Below are positions 43,245 to 51,784 of a stretch of 64,000 nucleotides of DNA, piece after piece. Origin of the DNA: JABDMH01 sp964428345 (GTDB lineage Bacteria; Bacteroidota; Bacteroidia; Chitinophagales; Saprospiraceae). The notes under the pieces were generated by a model, which saw only the letters and a list, made by a program, of their open reading frames with translations, was not told where the DNA came from and did no database searches. The DNA is taken from positions 1 through 64,000 of the forward strand of contig CAYRYD010000027.1 in the NCBI GenBank assembly GCA_964428345.1, written 5' to 3'. Each line of letters begins with the position of its first letter. Position 1 is the first letter of the stretch. Made by a program: the position numbers and the translations under genes.

Positions 43245-46200
43245 ATGATCAGGAAGCATGCCCTGCTTTGCATCTTCATGACTTTCACTGCTATGGGTAC
43301 AATTGCCCAGCGTACCGCAGTCTATACGGAAGCAAACGCAAACTTTAAAAGAGGACTGGAATTTTTTGATCTCGGTGTCTATGGTCTGGCCCAGGCTGAG
43401 TTCAGGAAGGTTCTGGATCGTTTACAACCGGTTAATGAACCGGAGTACCGGACCATCAAGACCAAAGCTGAGCTGTACTATGCCCGGAGTGCCGTGCGGC
43501 TCAAACAGCCGGATGCCCAAAAGCTGATGCTGGACTTCGCCCGGAGGCATCGTCCTGATCCTGCAGCTAACGAAGCATTACTTGAACTGGCCGACTATTA
43601 TTTCAACGCCAAAAAGTACGATGAAGCCATCGAATTTTATGCAAAGATGGATCAACGGGGTTTTTCCGATGAACAACGTAATGAAATCGTGTTCCGGCAT
43701 GGCTACTGTCTGTTTATGCGAAAACGCTATGATGAATCCAGGGCAAAATTTGGAATCCTGTTGGCTAAAGAAGGGGAATATTATTACAGTGCGCACTATT
43801 ATTACGGAATGGCCAGCTTTTATGGAGAGGATTATGAAGAAGCGATCCAGGCCTGGAAGGTGGCTGAGAAATCACCTTCTTACCGCAGTCAGATTCCCTA
43901 TTACGTAGCTCAAATCTATGCCGCTCAGAAAGAATATGACCAGCTGATTGCGTATGCTGTTCCGTTGGTCGGGAATACCCGGGTAAAGAATGATGCAGAA
44001 ATCCATCAGTTGATCGGTCAGGCATATTTTGAAAAAGGTGATTTTACTTCTGCCCTGCCCTATCTGGAATATTATGAGAGCAATTCACGTACATTACGGG
44101 AAGAAGATTTTTATCAGCTCGGGTTTGTACAGTACCAGAATGGCAAGTATCAGGAAGCGATTGAGAGTTTCCGTCAGCTGGATAAATCCAACACTGCCCT
44201 GGGGCAATCAGCGATGTACTATTTGGCAGATTGTTACTTGAAAACCGGTGATCTGGCATCCGCCCGTAACGCCTTTCAGATCGTTTCCAAAAGTAATTTC
44301 GATCCTGAATTGCAGGAGGATGCCCTTTTTCAATATGCCAAACTGAGTGTTGAGTTGCATTTTGACCGGGATGCGGTTAATACCCTCCGTAGATTCCTGC
44401 CATCTTCCAAATATTATACGTCAGCCCAGGAGCTACTCAGTGAAACCCTGGTCAATACCAGGGACTATAAAGGAGCCATCCGGATTATCGAGGGCATGAG
44501 TGATCAGTCACCGCGGATCAAGGAAGCCTATCAGAAGGTCACCTACTATCAGGGTATCCAGGATTACGCTGAAAAAAATCCGTCCAGTGCTTTGGATTAT
44601 TTCAATAAATCATTGACAGTACCGGTCAATGCCCGGATTAAGGCTCTATGTACTTTCTGGATCGGTGAAATTCATCATTATGAAAAGAAATATGCAGTCA
44701 GCAAAGGGGACTTCGACCGGTTTATTACCATGGCAGCCGGTATTAACGATCTTCCGCCGGGCTCTTCCATCGCGGCTGCCCACTATACCCAGGGTTACAA
44801 CTATTTGAAAACTGAAGATTATACCAACGCCCTGAAGCATTTTGAATCGGGCATCCGGCTGATTCAGGCTTCAGGTATGTCTGAGGAGGTATTAACCGAT
44901 CGCATTTTACCCGATGCCTATCTTCGGGCCGGAGACTGCAATTTTAAAAGAAACCGTTACGAACTTGCCTTAAATTATTACGACAAGGCTATTGCAAGGC
45001 AAGCATCCGGGTTTGAATATGCGCTGTTTCAGAAAGCGATTATCCAGGGATTGCGAGGTCAGCATCAGGCTAAGATCGTTGCTCTGCAGCAGCTGGTGGA
45101 AGATTATCCCAATTCAGTATATTCAGATGATGCACTTCTCGAACTGGCTGATACCTATATTGCTTTAAATCGACCAAACGATGCCATCCGGTCACTCGAC
45201 CATTTGGTGAGTGAATACCGGGGCAAGACAGAACTTATCAATGCAGCTTATCTGAAGTTGGGGTTGGTTAGTTATAACCAGGGTCAGATTGAAGAAGCCC
45301 TTAATTATTATAAGGCGATATTTAAGAATAATCCATCATCCAGGGAAGCAAAGGATGCCCTGGCTGCCATTGAGGAGATCTATGTCGAAGATTTACACCG
45401 GCCAGATGACTATGTCGCTTTTGTTGAGTCTATCCCTGGCTACAAGGTCAGCGGCGGAGAAAAAGATTCACTGAATTATATTGTAGCTCAAAGGTTGTAT
45501 GAAAATGCCGAATATGAAAGGGCGATCACTGCCTTTTCCGAATATCTAGATAAATATCCCAAGGGATTTTATGCTCTGGAAGCAGTCTACAATCGCGGTG
45601 AATCACATAGTATTCTGAGACACTTTACCGAGGCTCTCCGGGATTATGAATCGGTTATTCAACGCGGGCAGAGTGCCTTTTATCTTCTTTCTCTCCAAAA
45701 AGCGGCTTTGATAAGCTATAATTATGCTGAGGAATTTGAAAAAGCGTATGAATATTTTTCAAAACTGGAATCATTAACCAATGATCCGGAGGTAAAATTT
45801 GAAGCCCAGATGGGTGCCATGCGCTCCGCTTACCGGGTCGGTAAAAAAGAAATGGCCGGAAATTATGCCGGTAAAGTCATGAGCAATCCCAGAGCTTCAG
45901 CGGAAGAATTGGCAGTGGCTCGATTTTACCGAGGTAAGTTGGTCTATGAAAATAAACAGTATGACGAAGCTCTTCGATTATTTAAGGAAGTAGTCGCCAA
46001 TTCGGACAATGAAAATACGGCCGAAGCACGCTATCTGATAGCTGAAATCCATTATCACAAAATGGAATACGAACTGGCGGAAGAAGCCTGCCGGATCGCC
46101 TATAGTGAAAGCGGCGCCTATCCATACTGGGTTGCAAAAAGTCTCATTTTATTGAGTGATGTCCTGGTCGCCAGACAGGATTTTTTCAACGCCCGGGCTG

Positions 46201-46334
46201 CATTGGATGCTGTTATTGATAACTTTTACGAAGATGCCGAATTAGTAGAGATTGCCAAAAATAAAATCGCCAGAATAGACCAGGAAGAACAAAAACGAAA
46301 CCGGATTGACAATGGTGAAAATGGCTCAAATTAA
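43245..46334 (+). CDS. Large secreted tetratricopeptide-repeat protein
   Basis: The 1029-residue protein has a signal peptide (to about residue 21, before QRTAVYTE). The rest is a long TPR superhelix with well over a dozen repeats, for example GRYDEALRLF-like units around KYDEAIEFYAKMDQRGF, KYQEAIESFRQLDK, RPNDAIRSLDHLVSEY and QYDEALRLFKEVVANS. Such proteins serve as periplasmic docking scaffolds in Bacteroidota, comparable in size to the T9SS protein PorW/SprE, but identity with that family is not shown. The next gene, an outer-membrane barrel, follows after 20 bases and is probably its partner. Confidence 0.92.
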   Translation: MIRKHALLCIFMTFTAMGTIAQRTAVYTEANANFKRGLEFFDLGVYGLAQAEFRKVLDRLQPVNEPEYRTIKTKAELYYARSAVRLKQPDAQKLMLDFARRHRPDPAANEALLELADYYFNAKKYDEAIEFYAKMDQRGFSDEQRNEIVFRHGYCLFMRKRYDESRAKFGILLAKEGEYYYSAHYYYGMASFYGEDYEEAIQAWKVAEKSPSYRSQIPYYVAQIYAAQKEYDQLIAYAVPLVGNTRVKNDAEIHQLIGQAYFEKGDFTSALPYLEYYESNSRTLREEDFYQLGFVQYQNGKYQEAIESFRQLDKSNTALGQSAMYYLADCYLKTGDLASARNAFQIVSKSNFDPELQEDALFQYAKLSVELHFDRDAVNTLRRFLPSSKYYTSAQELLSETLVNTRDYKGAIRIIEGMSDQSPRIKEAYQKVTYYQGIQDYAEKNPSSALDYFNKSLTVPVNARIKALCTFWIGEIHHYEKKYAVSKGDFDRFITMAAGINDLPPGSSIAAAHYTQGYNYLKTEDYTNALKHFESGIRLIQASGMSEEVLTDRILPDAYLRAGDCNFKRNRYELALNYYDKAIARQASGFEYALFQKAIIQGLRGQHQAKIVALQQLVEDYPNSVYSDDALLELADTYIALNRPNDAIRSLDHLVSEYRGKTELINAAYLKLGLVSYNQGQIEEALNYYKAIFKNNPSSREAKDALAAIEEIYVEDLHRPDDYVAFVESIPGYKVSGGEKDSLNYIVAQRLYENAEYERAITAFSEYLDKYPKGFYALEAVYNRGESHSILRHFTEALRDYESVIQRGQSAFYLLSLQKAALISYNYAEEFEKAYEYFSKLESLTNDPEVKFEAQMGAMRSAYRVGKKEMAGNYAGKVMSNPRASAEELAVARFYRGKLVYENKQYDEALRLFKEVVANSDNENTAEARYLIAEIHYHKMEYELAEEACRIAYSESGAYPYWVAKSLILLSDVLVARQDFFNARAALDAVIDNFYEDAELVEIAKNKIARIDQEEQKRNRIDNGENGSN

Positions 46335-46354
46335 ACTAACCAAAATCTAACGTC

Positions 46355-47971
46355 ATGCAACGTCAAAATATATTTCCTGTTTTAATGCTTATTTTTCTCA
46401 CATCACTGGTGGTTTCCGGTCAAGATCTCCAGACAGAGACCGTTGAGGTAGTTAAAAATTTTGAAGCCAGACTGGCTGATGCAAACAAGCTCAGACTGGA
46501 ACCAGCTCCGGAAATCAAGGAGGTCACTGATCAGAAATTTGAATACAGGATTGAAGAAAAACTGATGCCCGTAGAATATTTACCTCCCAGCATCCGACCG
46601 ATTGGTCTCTCCACCGAAAAAGTGGATCCGGGTTATAATGGATTTGCCAGGGCAGGGTTTGGTTATCCCCTTTCTCCATATCTGGATGCCGGGTATTTAC
46701 TGGGTTCTCAATCGGTATCGAATCTGCTGATGAGGATAACTCATCACAGTGCCCATGATAAAAACTATGAGAATCAGCGGTTTTCAGATAATGATGTCCT
46801 GCTGAAAGGGACTCTGCAGACCAGCCGGGGGTTTGCGGTCGACGGATACGGGTCGGTCAGCGTTGATAACTATGCATTCTACGGCTACGATCATGAAGAT
46901 AGTACCGTCTCGTTTACCGCAGAAGATGTGAAAAATAAACTCAATCTTTATGAGCTGGGATTTAAAATTTATAACAGTACAGAAACAGATGCCACTTTAA
47001 ATTATTGGGCCGGGATCGACGTGTACCGGTTTGCCAATAACTTTGCAACCAGGGAAACCGGACTGAATCTCGATCTGGGTCTGACCAAGTGGTTTGGTGA
47101 TAATCCGCTGAGCGTCAGGCTTGGCACTGACCTGACCCGGTTGAAGGATACCACGATTCAAAAATTGAATAATTTTTTCCTGAATCCGACTTTCAGTTTT
47201 GGCACATCCACGTTGCGTTTCAAAATGGGGGCTGAACTTGCTGCCTCCGGTGAAGAATACTTCCTGTTTCCCGATGTGGAGATTCTACTCAGTCTGGCTG
47301 GTAACGGACTCTCTGTTTTTGCCGGTGCTGACGGAGGACTCCGGAAGAATAATTTTAAAATTCTTTCCCCCTATAGTCCTTTTCTGGTCTCCGAATTATC
47401 GGGAATCCGTAACAGTTCCTACTATGACTTTTACGGCGGGGTGAAAGGTACTGTCAGCGGGATCGAGTACAGCGCTCAGGCAGGGTACAAACCCACCAAT
47501 GACCTGGCTCTTTTTGAGGCAAACCTAGATAAACCCTGGACCAGATTTGATGTCTTGTACGATACAGCCAGCATTATCTACATTCAGGCTTCCCTGAAGG
47601 GCAGATTACTCGACAATCTGGATATCTCCGGAAGTATCGTTCAAAACTTTTATGATCTGAGGAATGAAGAAGAGGCCTGGTATTTACCGAAGCTACAGGG
47701 AAACATCGGTCTGAGCTACCTTACACTGGATCAAAACCTCCGGTTAAAGGCCGAAGTCTTCGTCAATAATGCAGTGGCATTTGAGGACCTTGATCTTGCC
47801 AACAAACCCAATTTATTATTCGATATCAGTCTGGGAGCTGATTATTTTCTCACGGATAACTTTGGGCTTTTTCTGCACCTGAATAATCTGACGACAAATG
47901 AATACCGTCGTTGGTATGGCTATCCCGGGTTTGGATTGAATGTCCTGGGTGGGATTACCGCAAGGTTTTAA
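46355..47971 (+). CDS. Outer-membrane beta-barrel protein (TonB-receptor-like, no plug)
   Basis: The 538-residue protein has a signal peptide. A periplasmic linker of about 60 residues (LEPAPEIKEVTDQKF ...) precedes a barrel with many aromatic, glycine-rich strands (NGFARAGFGYP, LDAGYLLGSQS, ADYFLTDNFGLFLHLNNLT). It ends in Phe (GGITARF), the usual signal for the BAM machinery. The plug domain of a true TonB-dependent receptor is absent, so transport by that mechanism is doubtful. Co-transcribed with the large TPR protein; the two probably form one outer-membrane complex. Confidence 0.88.
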   Translation: MQRQNIFPVLMLIFLTSLVVSGQDLQTETVEVVKNFEARLADANKLRLEPAPEIKEVTDQKFEYRIEEKLMPVEYLPPSIRPIGLSTEKVDPGYNGFARAGFGYPLSPYLDAGYLLGSQSVSNLLMRITHHSAHDKNYENQRFSDNDVLLKGTLQTSRGFAVDGYGSVSVDNYAFYGYDHEDSTVSFTAEDVKNKLNLYELGFKIYNSTETDATLNYWAGIDVYRFANNFATRETGLNLDLGLTKWFGDNPLSVRLGTDLTRLKDTTIQKLNNFFLNPTFSFGTSTLRFKMGAELAASGEEYFLFPDVEILLSLAGNGLSVFAGADGGLRKNNFKILSPYSPFLVSELSGIRNSSYYDFYGGVKGTVSGIEYSAQAGYKPTNDLALFEANLDKPWTRFDVLYDTASIIYIQASLKGRLLDNLDISGSIVQNFYDLRNEEEAWYLPKLQGNIGLSYLTLDQNLRLKAEVFVNNAVAFEDLDLANKPNLLFDISLGADYFLTDNFGLFLHLNNLTTNEYRRWYGYPGFGLNVLGGITARF

Positions 47972-48009
47972 ATCACGTCAATTCGAAGCTGACTTTCGTT
48001 GGGATTCCC

Positions 48010-48049
48010 CCTCCCATAAGGAGGATGTCTGTCTTATTTACTTTTTGGA
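48010..48049 (+). promoter_or_regulatory. Leader hairpin and ACTTTTTGGA motif, copy B
   Basis: CCTCC-(5)-GGAGG forms a 5-bp hairpin containing ataaggag, followed 16 bases later by ACTTTTTGGA. It matches copy A in order and wording and stands 78 bases ahead of the head-GIN gene. A 15-codon frame starts at the ATG right behind the ggagg. Confidence 0.35.
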
Positions 48050-48126
48050 GAAAATTGGAAGAAACTTACTGATGATGCAACCCTCCATATTAATCCTGGT
48101 CTTTAGGGAAGAAAATTTCAACAAAA

Positions 48127-48852
48127 ATGAAGAATAAGTTACTGTTTTGCTTATCAGTTGCGCTCATCACTTCCAATATCAATGCCCAGAATTTCTGGAA
48201 AGGCTACATTTCCGGTGATGGTCCTGTTGTAAAAAAAGAGTTGTCCCTTGACGCTTTTGATGGTGTCCGGAATGGGATCAATGGTGACATCTATATTACC
48301 AGGGGCCAACCCGGAAAGGTGGTGGTCGAAGGCCAGGAGAACATCCTGGAAAACCTAATCATGGAAGTTTCCGGAGGGATTTTGAGGATCAAATTCGATA
48401 AGATGGTGCGAAGAGCTGAGCCGGTCAGTATCTATCTCACCATGGAAACCCTGACGGAAGTCAGTGTCAGTGGATCTGGTAGCCTGGTGACCACAAACCG
48501 CTTTAGCGGTTTGTCTGATCTCAATGTTTCTGTTTCGGGATCCGGCGATATCAGTCTGGATGTTGCTGCCCGGGATATCCACGCCGGGGTCAGTGGTTCC
48601 GGAGATATTAAATTGACAGGTAGTGCAGACAAGCTCGATCTTGCTATCAGCGGATCGGGCAGTGTGGATGCAATGGATCTGGCCTCCGGTGAATGTCAGG
48701 TTTCGATCAGTGGATCGGGAGATGCAACGGTCTATGTTCATGATCAATTGGATGCCCGGGTATCAGGTAGTGGAAATGTCCGCTATAAGGGGGATGTTGC
48801 CAGAATTCATTCCCGGGTGAGTGGATCAGGAAAGGTCAGGTCACTGAACTGA
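48127..48852 (+). CDS. Secreted head-GIN (DUF2807) repeat protein
   Basis: The 241-residue protein has a signal peptide ending near NAQ and a putative auto-transporter adhesin head-GIN domain. From residue 115 the motif S-G-S-G recurs seven times (115, 137, 156, 175, 195, 213, 232) with a period near 19-20, as expected for stacked coils of a right-handed beta-helix. The VRNGINGDIYI segment is the family's N-terminal coil. Surface or periplasmic location is likely; function unknown. It follows the barrel gene with a 155-base gap that holds leader motif B. Confidence 0.93.
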   Translation: MKNKLLFCLSVALITSNINAQNFWKGYISGDGPVVKKELSLDAFDGVRNGINGDIYITRGQPGKVVVEGQENILENLIMEVSGGILRIKFDKMVRRAEPVSIYLTMETLTEVSVSGSGSLVTTNRFSGLSDLNVSVSGSGDISLDVAARDIHAGVSGSGDIKLTGSADKLDLAISGSGSVDAMDLASGECQVSISGSGDATVYVHDQLDARVSGSGNVRYKGDVARIHSRVSGSGKVRSLN

Positions 48853-48921
48853 TCCTTCGCTCCGTTGCTTACTGTCAGGCCTGTCTGGAGGACTTGCATG
48901 CTACAGGTATGCCAGGGTTTG

Positions 48922-48929
48922 TATCTTTG
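48922..48929 (+). promoter_or_regulatory. -7 element of the proBA promoter
   Basis: TATCTTTG fits TAnnTTTG and lies 26 bases before the proB ATG. Confidence 0.6.
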
Positions 48930-48955
48930 CCGCATAAAACGGTGATGATATCCCA

Positions 48956-50029
48956 ATGATTGTAATTAAAGTAGGCACTAATGTATTGTCAGCTGCGGAT
49001 GGTGCGATAGATTTGAAAACACTTTCAAACCTGGTTGGGCAAATAGTGGCCCTTAAAATAAGCGGCGAGAGGATCATCCTGGTCAGCAGTGGAGCGGTTG
49101 GTGCCGGAAGAAAGACAATTACCCTGACCAAGGTGCTTAGCCGGGTTGAGAGACGCCAATTGCTCGCTGCGGTGGGCCAGCCGAAGTTGTTGCAGCAATA
49201 CATGGACTTGTTTGAACAGCACGGTATCCATGTTGCTCAGATCCTGGCTACCAAAGAAGACTTCCGGGACCGGAAACATTATCTGCATATGCGCAATTGT
49301 TTTCGGGCTTTACTGGCAGAAAATGTGATTCCGATCGTCAATGAAAACGACGTCATCGCCGTGGATGAACTAATGTTTACGGACAACGACGAACTTGCAA
49401 GCCTGGTTGCCGCCATGATGAATGCCAGGGCATTATACATCCTGACCAACGTGGATGGAGTCTATGCGGGCAGACCCGATGATGAACATGCCCGGTTAAT
49501 CACCGAAATTTATCCGGATTCTCCCGTTATTTCCTCTTTCGAATCCAACCGTACTTCTACCTTTGGCAGGGGTGGTATGGCAACCAAGTACCGGTTGAGT
49601 AGGCGTTTAGCCTCTATGGGTATCGACGTGTATATTGCCAATGGTAAAAAACCGGATGTTATCCGGACCCTTCACCAAGGTGGAAAAATCGGAACCCATT
49701 TTGTCAAACAACAAAATATATCTGCTGTTAAAAAGTGGATAGCTTATCAGGACCAGTCAGCTCCCGGAGCGGTGGTAATCAATGCCGGTGCAAGAACCGC
49801 ACTGATTGATCAGAGTAAAGTTGCCTCTCTTCTTCCGGTAGGCATCGTTCGGATCAAAGCTGATTTTCAGAAAGGCGATCTTGTCAATATTCTCGATGAA
49901 GATGATAATGTCATTGCCCTCGGAAGGGCACAGTACGGATCGGACACCCTGGAGAGGTATCTGGGCCAAAGTGGTCATAAGGCCCTCATTCATTACGACT
50001 ATCTGGTAATAACCTATGGAAAAAATTGA
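48956..50029 (+). CDS. proB: Glutamate 5-kinase
   Basis: ProB phosphorylates glutamate in the first step of proline synthesis. The 357-residue protein has the amino-acid-kinase start IVIKVGTNVL, VSSGAVGAGRK, the substrate loop IPIVNENDVIAVDEL with TDNDELASLVA, and FGRGGMATKY. The C-terminal PUA domain is present (PGAVVINAGARTAL to ALGRAQYGS). It overlaps proA by 14 bases, so the two are translationally coupled. Confidence 0.97.
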   Translation: MIVIKVGTNVLSAADGAIDLKTLSNLVGQIVALKISGERIILVSSGAVGAGRKTITLTKVLSRVERRQLLAAVGQPKLLQQYMDLFEQHGIHVAQILATKEDFRDRKHYLHMRNCFRALLAENVIPIVNENDVIAVDELMFTDNDELASLVAAMMNARALYILTNVDGVYAGRPDDEHARLITEIYPDSPVISSFESNRTSTFGRGGMATKYRLSRRLASMGIDVYIANGKKPDVIRTLHQGGKIGTHFVKQQNISAVKKWIAYQDQSAPGAVVINAGARTALIDQSKVASLLPVGIVRIKADFQKGDLVNILDEDDNVIALGRAQYGSDTLERYLGQSGHKALIHYDYLVITYGKN

Positions 50030-51296
50030 TATTTATAAAGATATGGAACTGGAAGTTCTGAGTGGGCTGAAAGCCACCCGGAAGATGACCCGCAAGCTCA
50101 ATATTCTGGCTCCGGAAGTGATCGATGAAATTTTGATCAAGATCGCCGAAGTAACCCGGACAAAACACGAGGTCATTCTCCGGGAAAACCGGAAGGATCT
50201 GGAACGTATGGATCCCGACGACCCCAAGTATGACCGCCTCAAACTAACCGACGAACGACTGCAGCTCATTGAACGGGACCTGGAAGCAGTAGCCGGCCTT
50301 CCCAGCCCATTGGGCATCTTGCTGGAATCAAGAGTGGTACCCTCCGGACTGAAAATAACGAAAGTGAGCGTGCCCCTGGGAGTGGTCGGAGTGATCTACG
50401 AGTCCCGGCCCAATGTAACCTTCGATGTATTTGCTTTGTGCTTTAAAGCCGGTAATGGAGTGGTCTTAAAAGGCAGTAAGGACGCACACTATTCCAATCT
50501 GATCATAGTAAGGATCATCCGGGAAGTTCTGACACTCTATGGCCTGGAAGATGCCGTGTATCTGGCACCAAGTGACCGGACACTGATGCCGGTTATTTTG
50601 AATGCTTCTGATTTGATCGATGTGCTCATACCGCGGGGATCGGAAAGTCTCATCCGGTTTGTAAGGGAAAATGCCCGGGTAGCGGTTATTGAGACGGGAG
50701 CCGGTATTGTCCATACTTACTATGATGCCAGTGCAGATCTGTCCAGGGGAAAACAGATCATCATCAATGCCAAAACCAGGAGGGTCAGCGTATGCAATGC
50801 TCTCGATACTTTGTTGATCCACCGGAACCGGGTGAGTGATCTGCCGGAAATATTTAAGGATGCCGATAAAATGTTTGGGTTGGTGATATTCGCCGATGAA
50901 GAAGCTTTTGAGGTGTTGGCCAATCACTATGACCTCCGGCTGTTACACAGGGCACGGCCTGAACACTTTGGCACGGAGTTTCTCTCCATGAAACTGTCGA
51001 TCAAGGTGGTCAGCGGATTGGACGAAGCTCTCGATCACATTGACCGGTATAGTTCACGCCACAGTGAGGCTATCATTGCGGAAGATGCTGGTCAGATAGA
51101 TCGATTTATGGCTTCAGTGGATGCGGCTACCGTTTACGCCAACGCCTCTACCGCCTTTACCGATGGATCTGAATTTGGTTTGGGTGCAGAGATTGGCATC
51201 AGCACCCAAAAATTGCACGCAAGAGGACCAATGGGCCTTCGGGAACTGACCAGTTATAAATGGTTGGTGATTGGCGAAGGGCAAGTCCGGCCTTAA
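50016..51296 (+). CDS. proA: Glutamate-5-semialdehyde dehydrogenase
   Basis: ProA reduces glutamyl phosphate to glutamate semialdehyde, the second step of proline synthesis. The 426-residue aldehyde-dehydrogenase-fold protein has VPLGVVGVIYESRPNVT, GNGVVLKGSKDAHYSN, VIETGAGIVHTYYD, the catalytic Cys in RRVSVCNALDTLL and the ending FGLGAEIGISTQKLHARGPMG split over the C-terminus. Its stop codon overlaps that of the convergent DUF6702 gene by four bases. Confidence 0.97.
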   Translation: MEKIDIYKDMELEVLSGLKATRKMTRKLNILAPEVIDEILIKIAEVTRTKHEVILRENRKDLERMDPDDPKYDRLKLTDERLQLIERDLEAVAGLPSPLGILLESRVVPSGLKITKVSVPLGVVGVIYESRPNVTFDVFALCFKAGNGVVLKGSKDAHYSNLIIVRIIREVLTLYGLEDAVYLAPSDRTLMPVILNASDLIDVLIPRGSESLIRFVRENARVAVIETGAGIVHTYYDASADLSRGKQIIINAKTRRVSVCNALDTLLIHRNRVSDLPEIFKDADKMFGLVIFADEEAFEVLANHYDLRLLHRARPEHFGTEFLSMKLSIKVVSGLDEALDHIDRYSSRHSEAIIAEDAGQIDRFMASVDAATVYANASTAFTDGSEFGLGAEIGISTQKLHARGPMGLRELTSYKWLVIGEGQVRP

Positions 51297-51784
51297 AGTA
51301 GATTCAGGCTGAATTCCAGGCGATCCCGGTCAAGATTCATGGACTTCTTCAATGCACCCAACTGCACATGAATCATATTAACCTGGTCGTCAAAAGCATC
51401 GAGTAAAACACTGCTGCTGATTTTCATATTGGAAGCTGACGCCGGATAAGGATCACTCACAAGCCGGCAGGATACCGTTTCCAGCTGTCCGGTGCCCTCA
51501 TATTTGCAGTCTTCTGACCTTAAGCGAACCAGCTTGCCATCCAGTAAAATTTCAAAATGATCTTGAATATAACTTGAAATATTCTGGCAAAAATTCTCTT
51601 TGCTGGTTGAACTCAGTGTCGTTTTCAGCGCGATTTCCACATCATCTCTAAACACCCGGTAATCGACTACCAGATGATCTTCAACCTGTTTGATGTAACA
51701 AATACTGATATAGAATTCGTGTACCACCGGGCCCGGAGCCAGGAATAAAAAGAAAGAAGAAACGACCCAGGTCTTAAAGTCCAT
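51293..51784 (-). CDS. DUF6702-like secreted protein
   Basis: The 163-residue protein has a signal segment (KTWVVSSFFLFLAPGPVV) and the DUF6702 opening HEFYISICYIKQVEDHLVVDYRVFRDDVEIALK. Two further beta regions follow, ending with DRDRLEFSLNLL. The function of the family is unknown. The ATG at 51784 is preferred; longer starts would overlap the M28 peptidase far upstream. As chosen, it overlaps the end of the peptidase gene by 11 bases, suggesting coupled translation. Confidence 0.8.
   Translation of the reverse strand: MDFKTWVVSSFFLFLAPGPVVHEFYISICYIKQVEDHLVVDYRVFRDDVEIALKTTLSSTSKENFCQNISSYIQDHFEILLDGKLVRLRSEDCKYEGTGQLETVSCRLVSDPYPASASNMKISSSVLLDAFDDQVNMIHVQLGALKKSMNLDRDRLEFSLNLL

Noticed and set aside
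43190..43348. 52-codon frame behind an AAGGAG sequence
   Set aside because: It runs out of frame into the well-supported TPR gene; the ggag is better explained as part of the leader hairpin.
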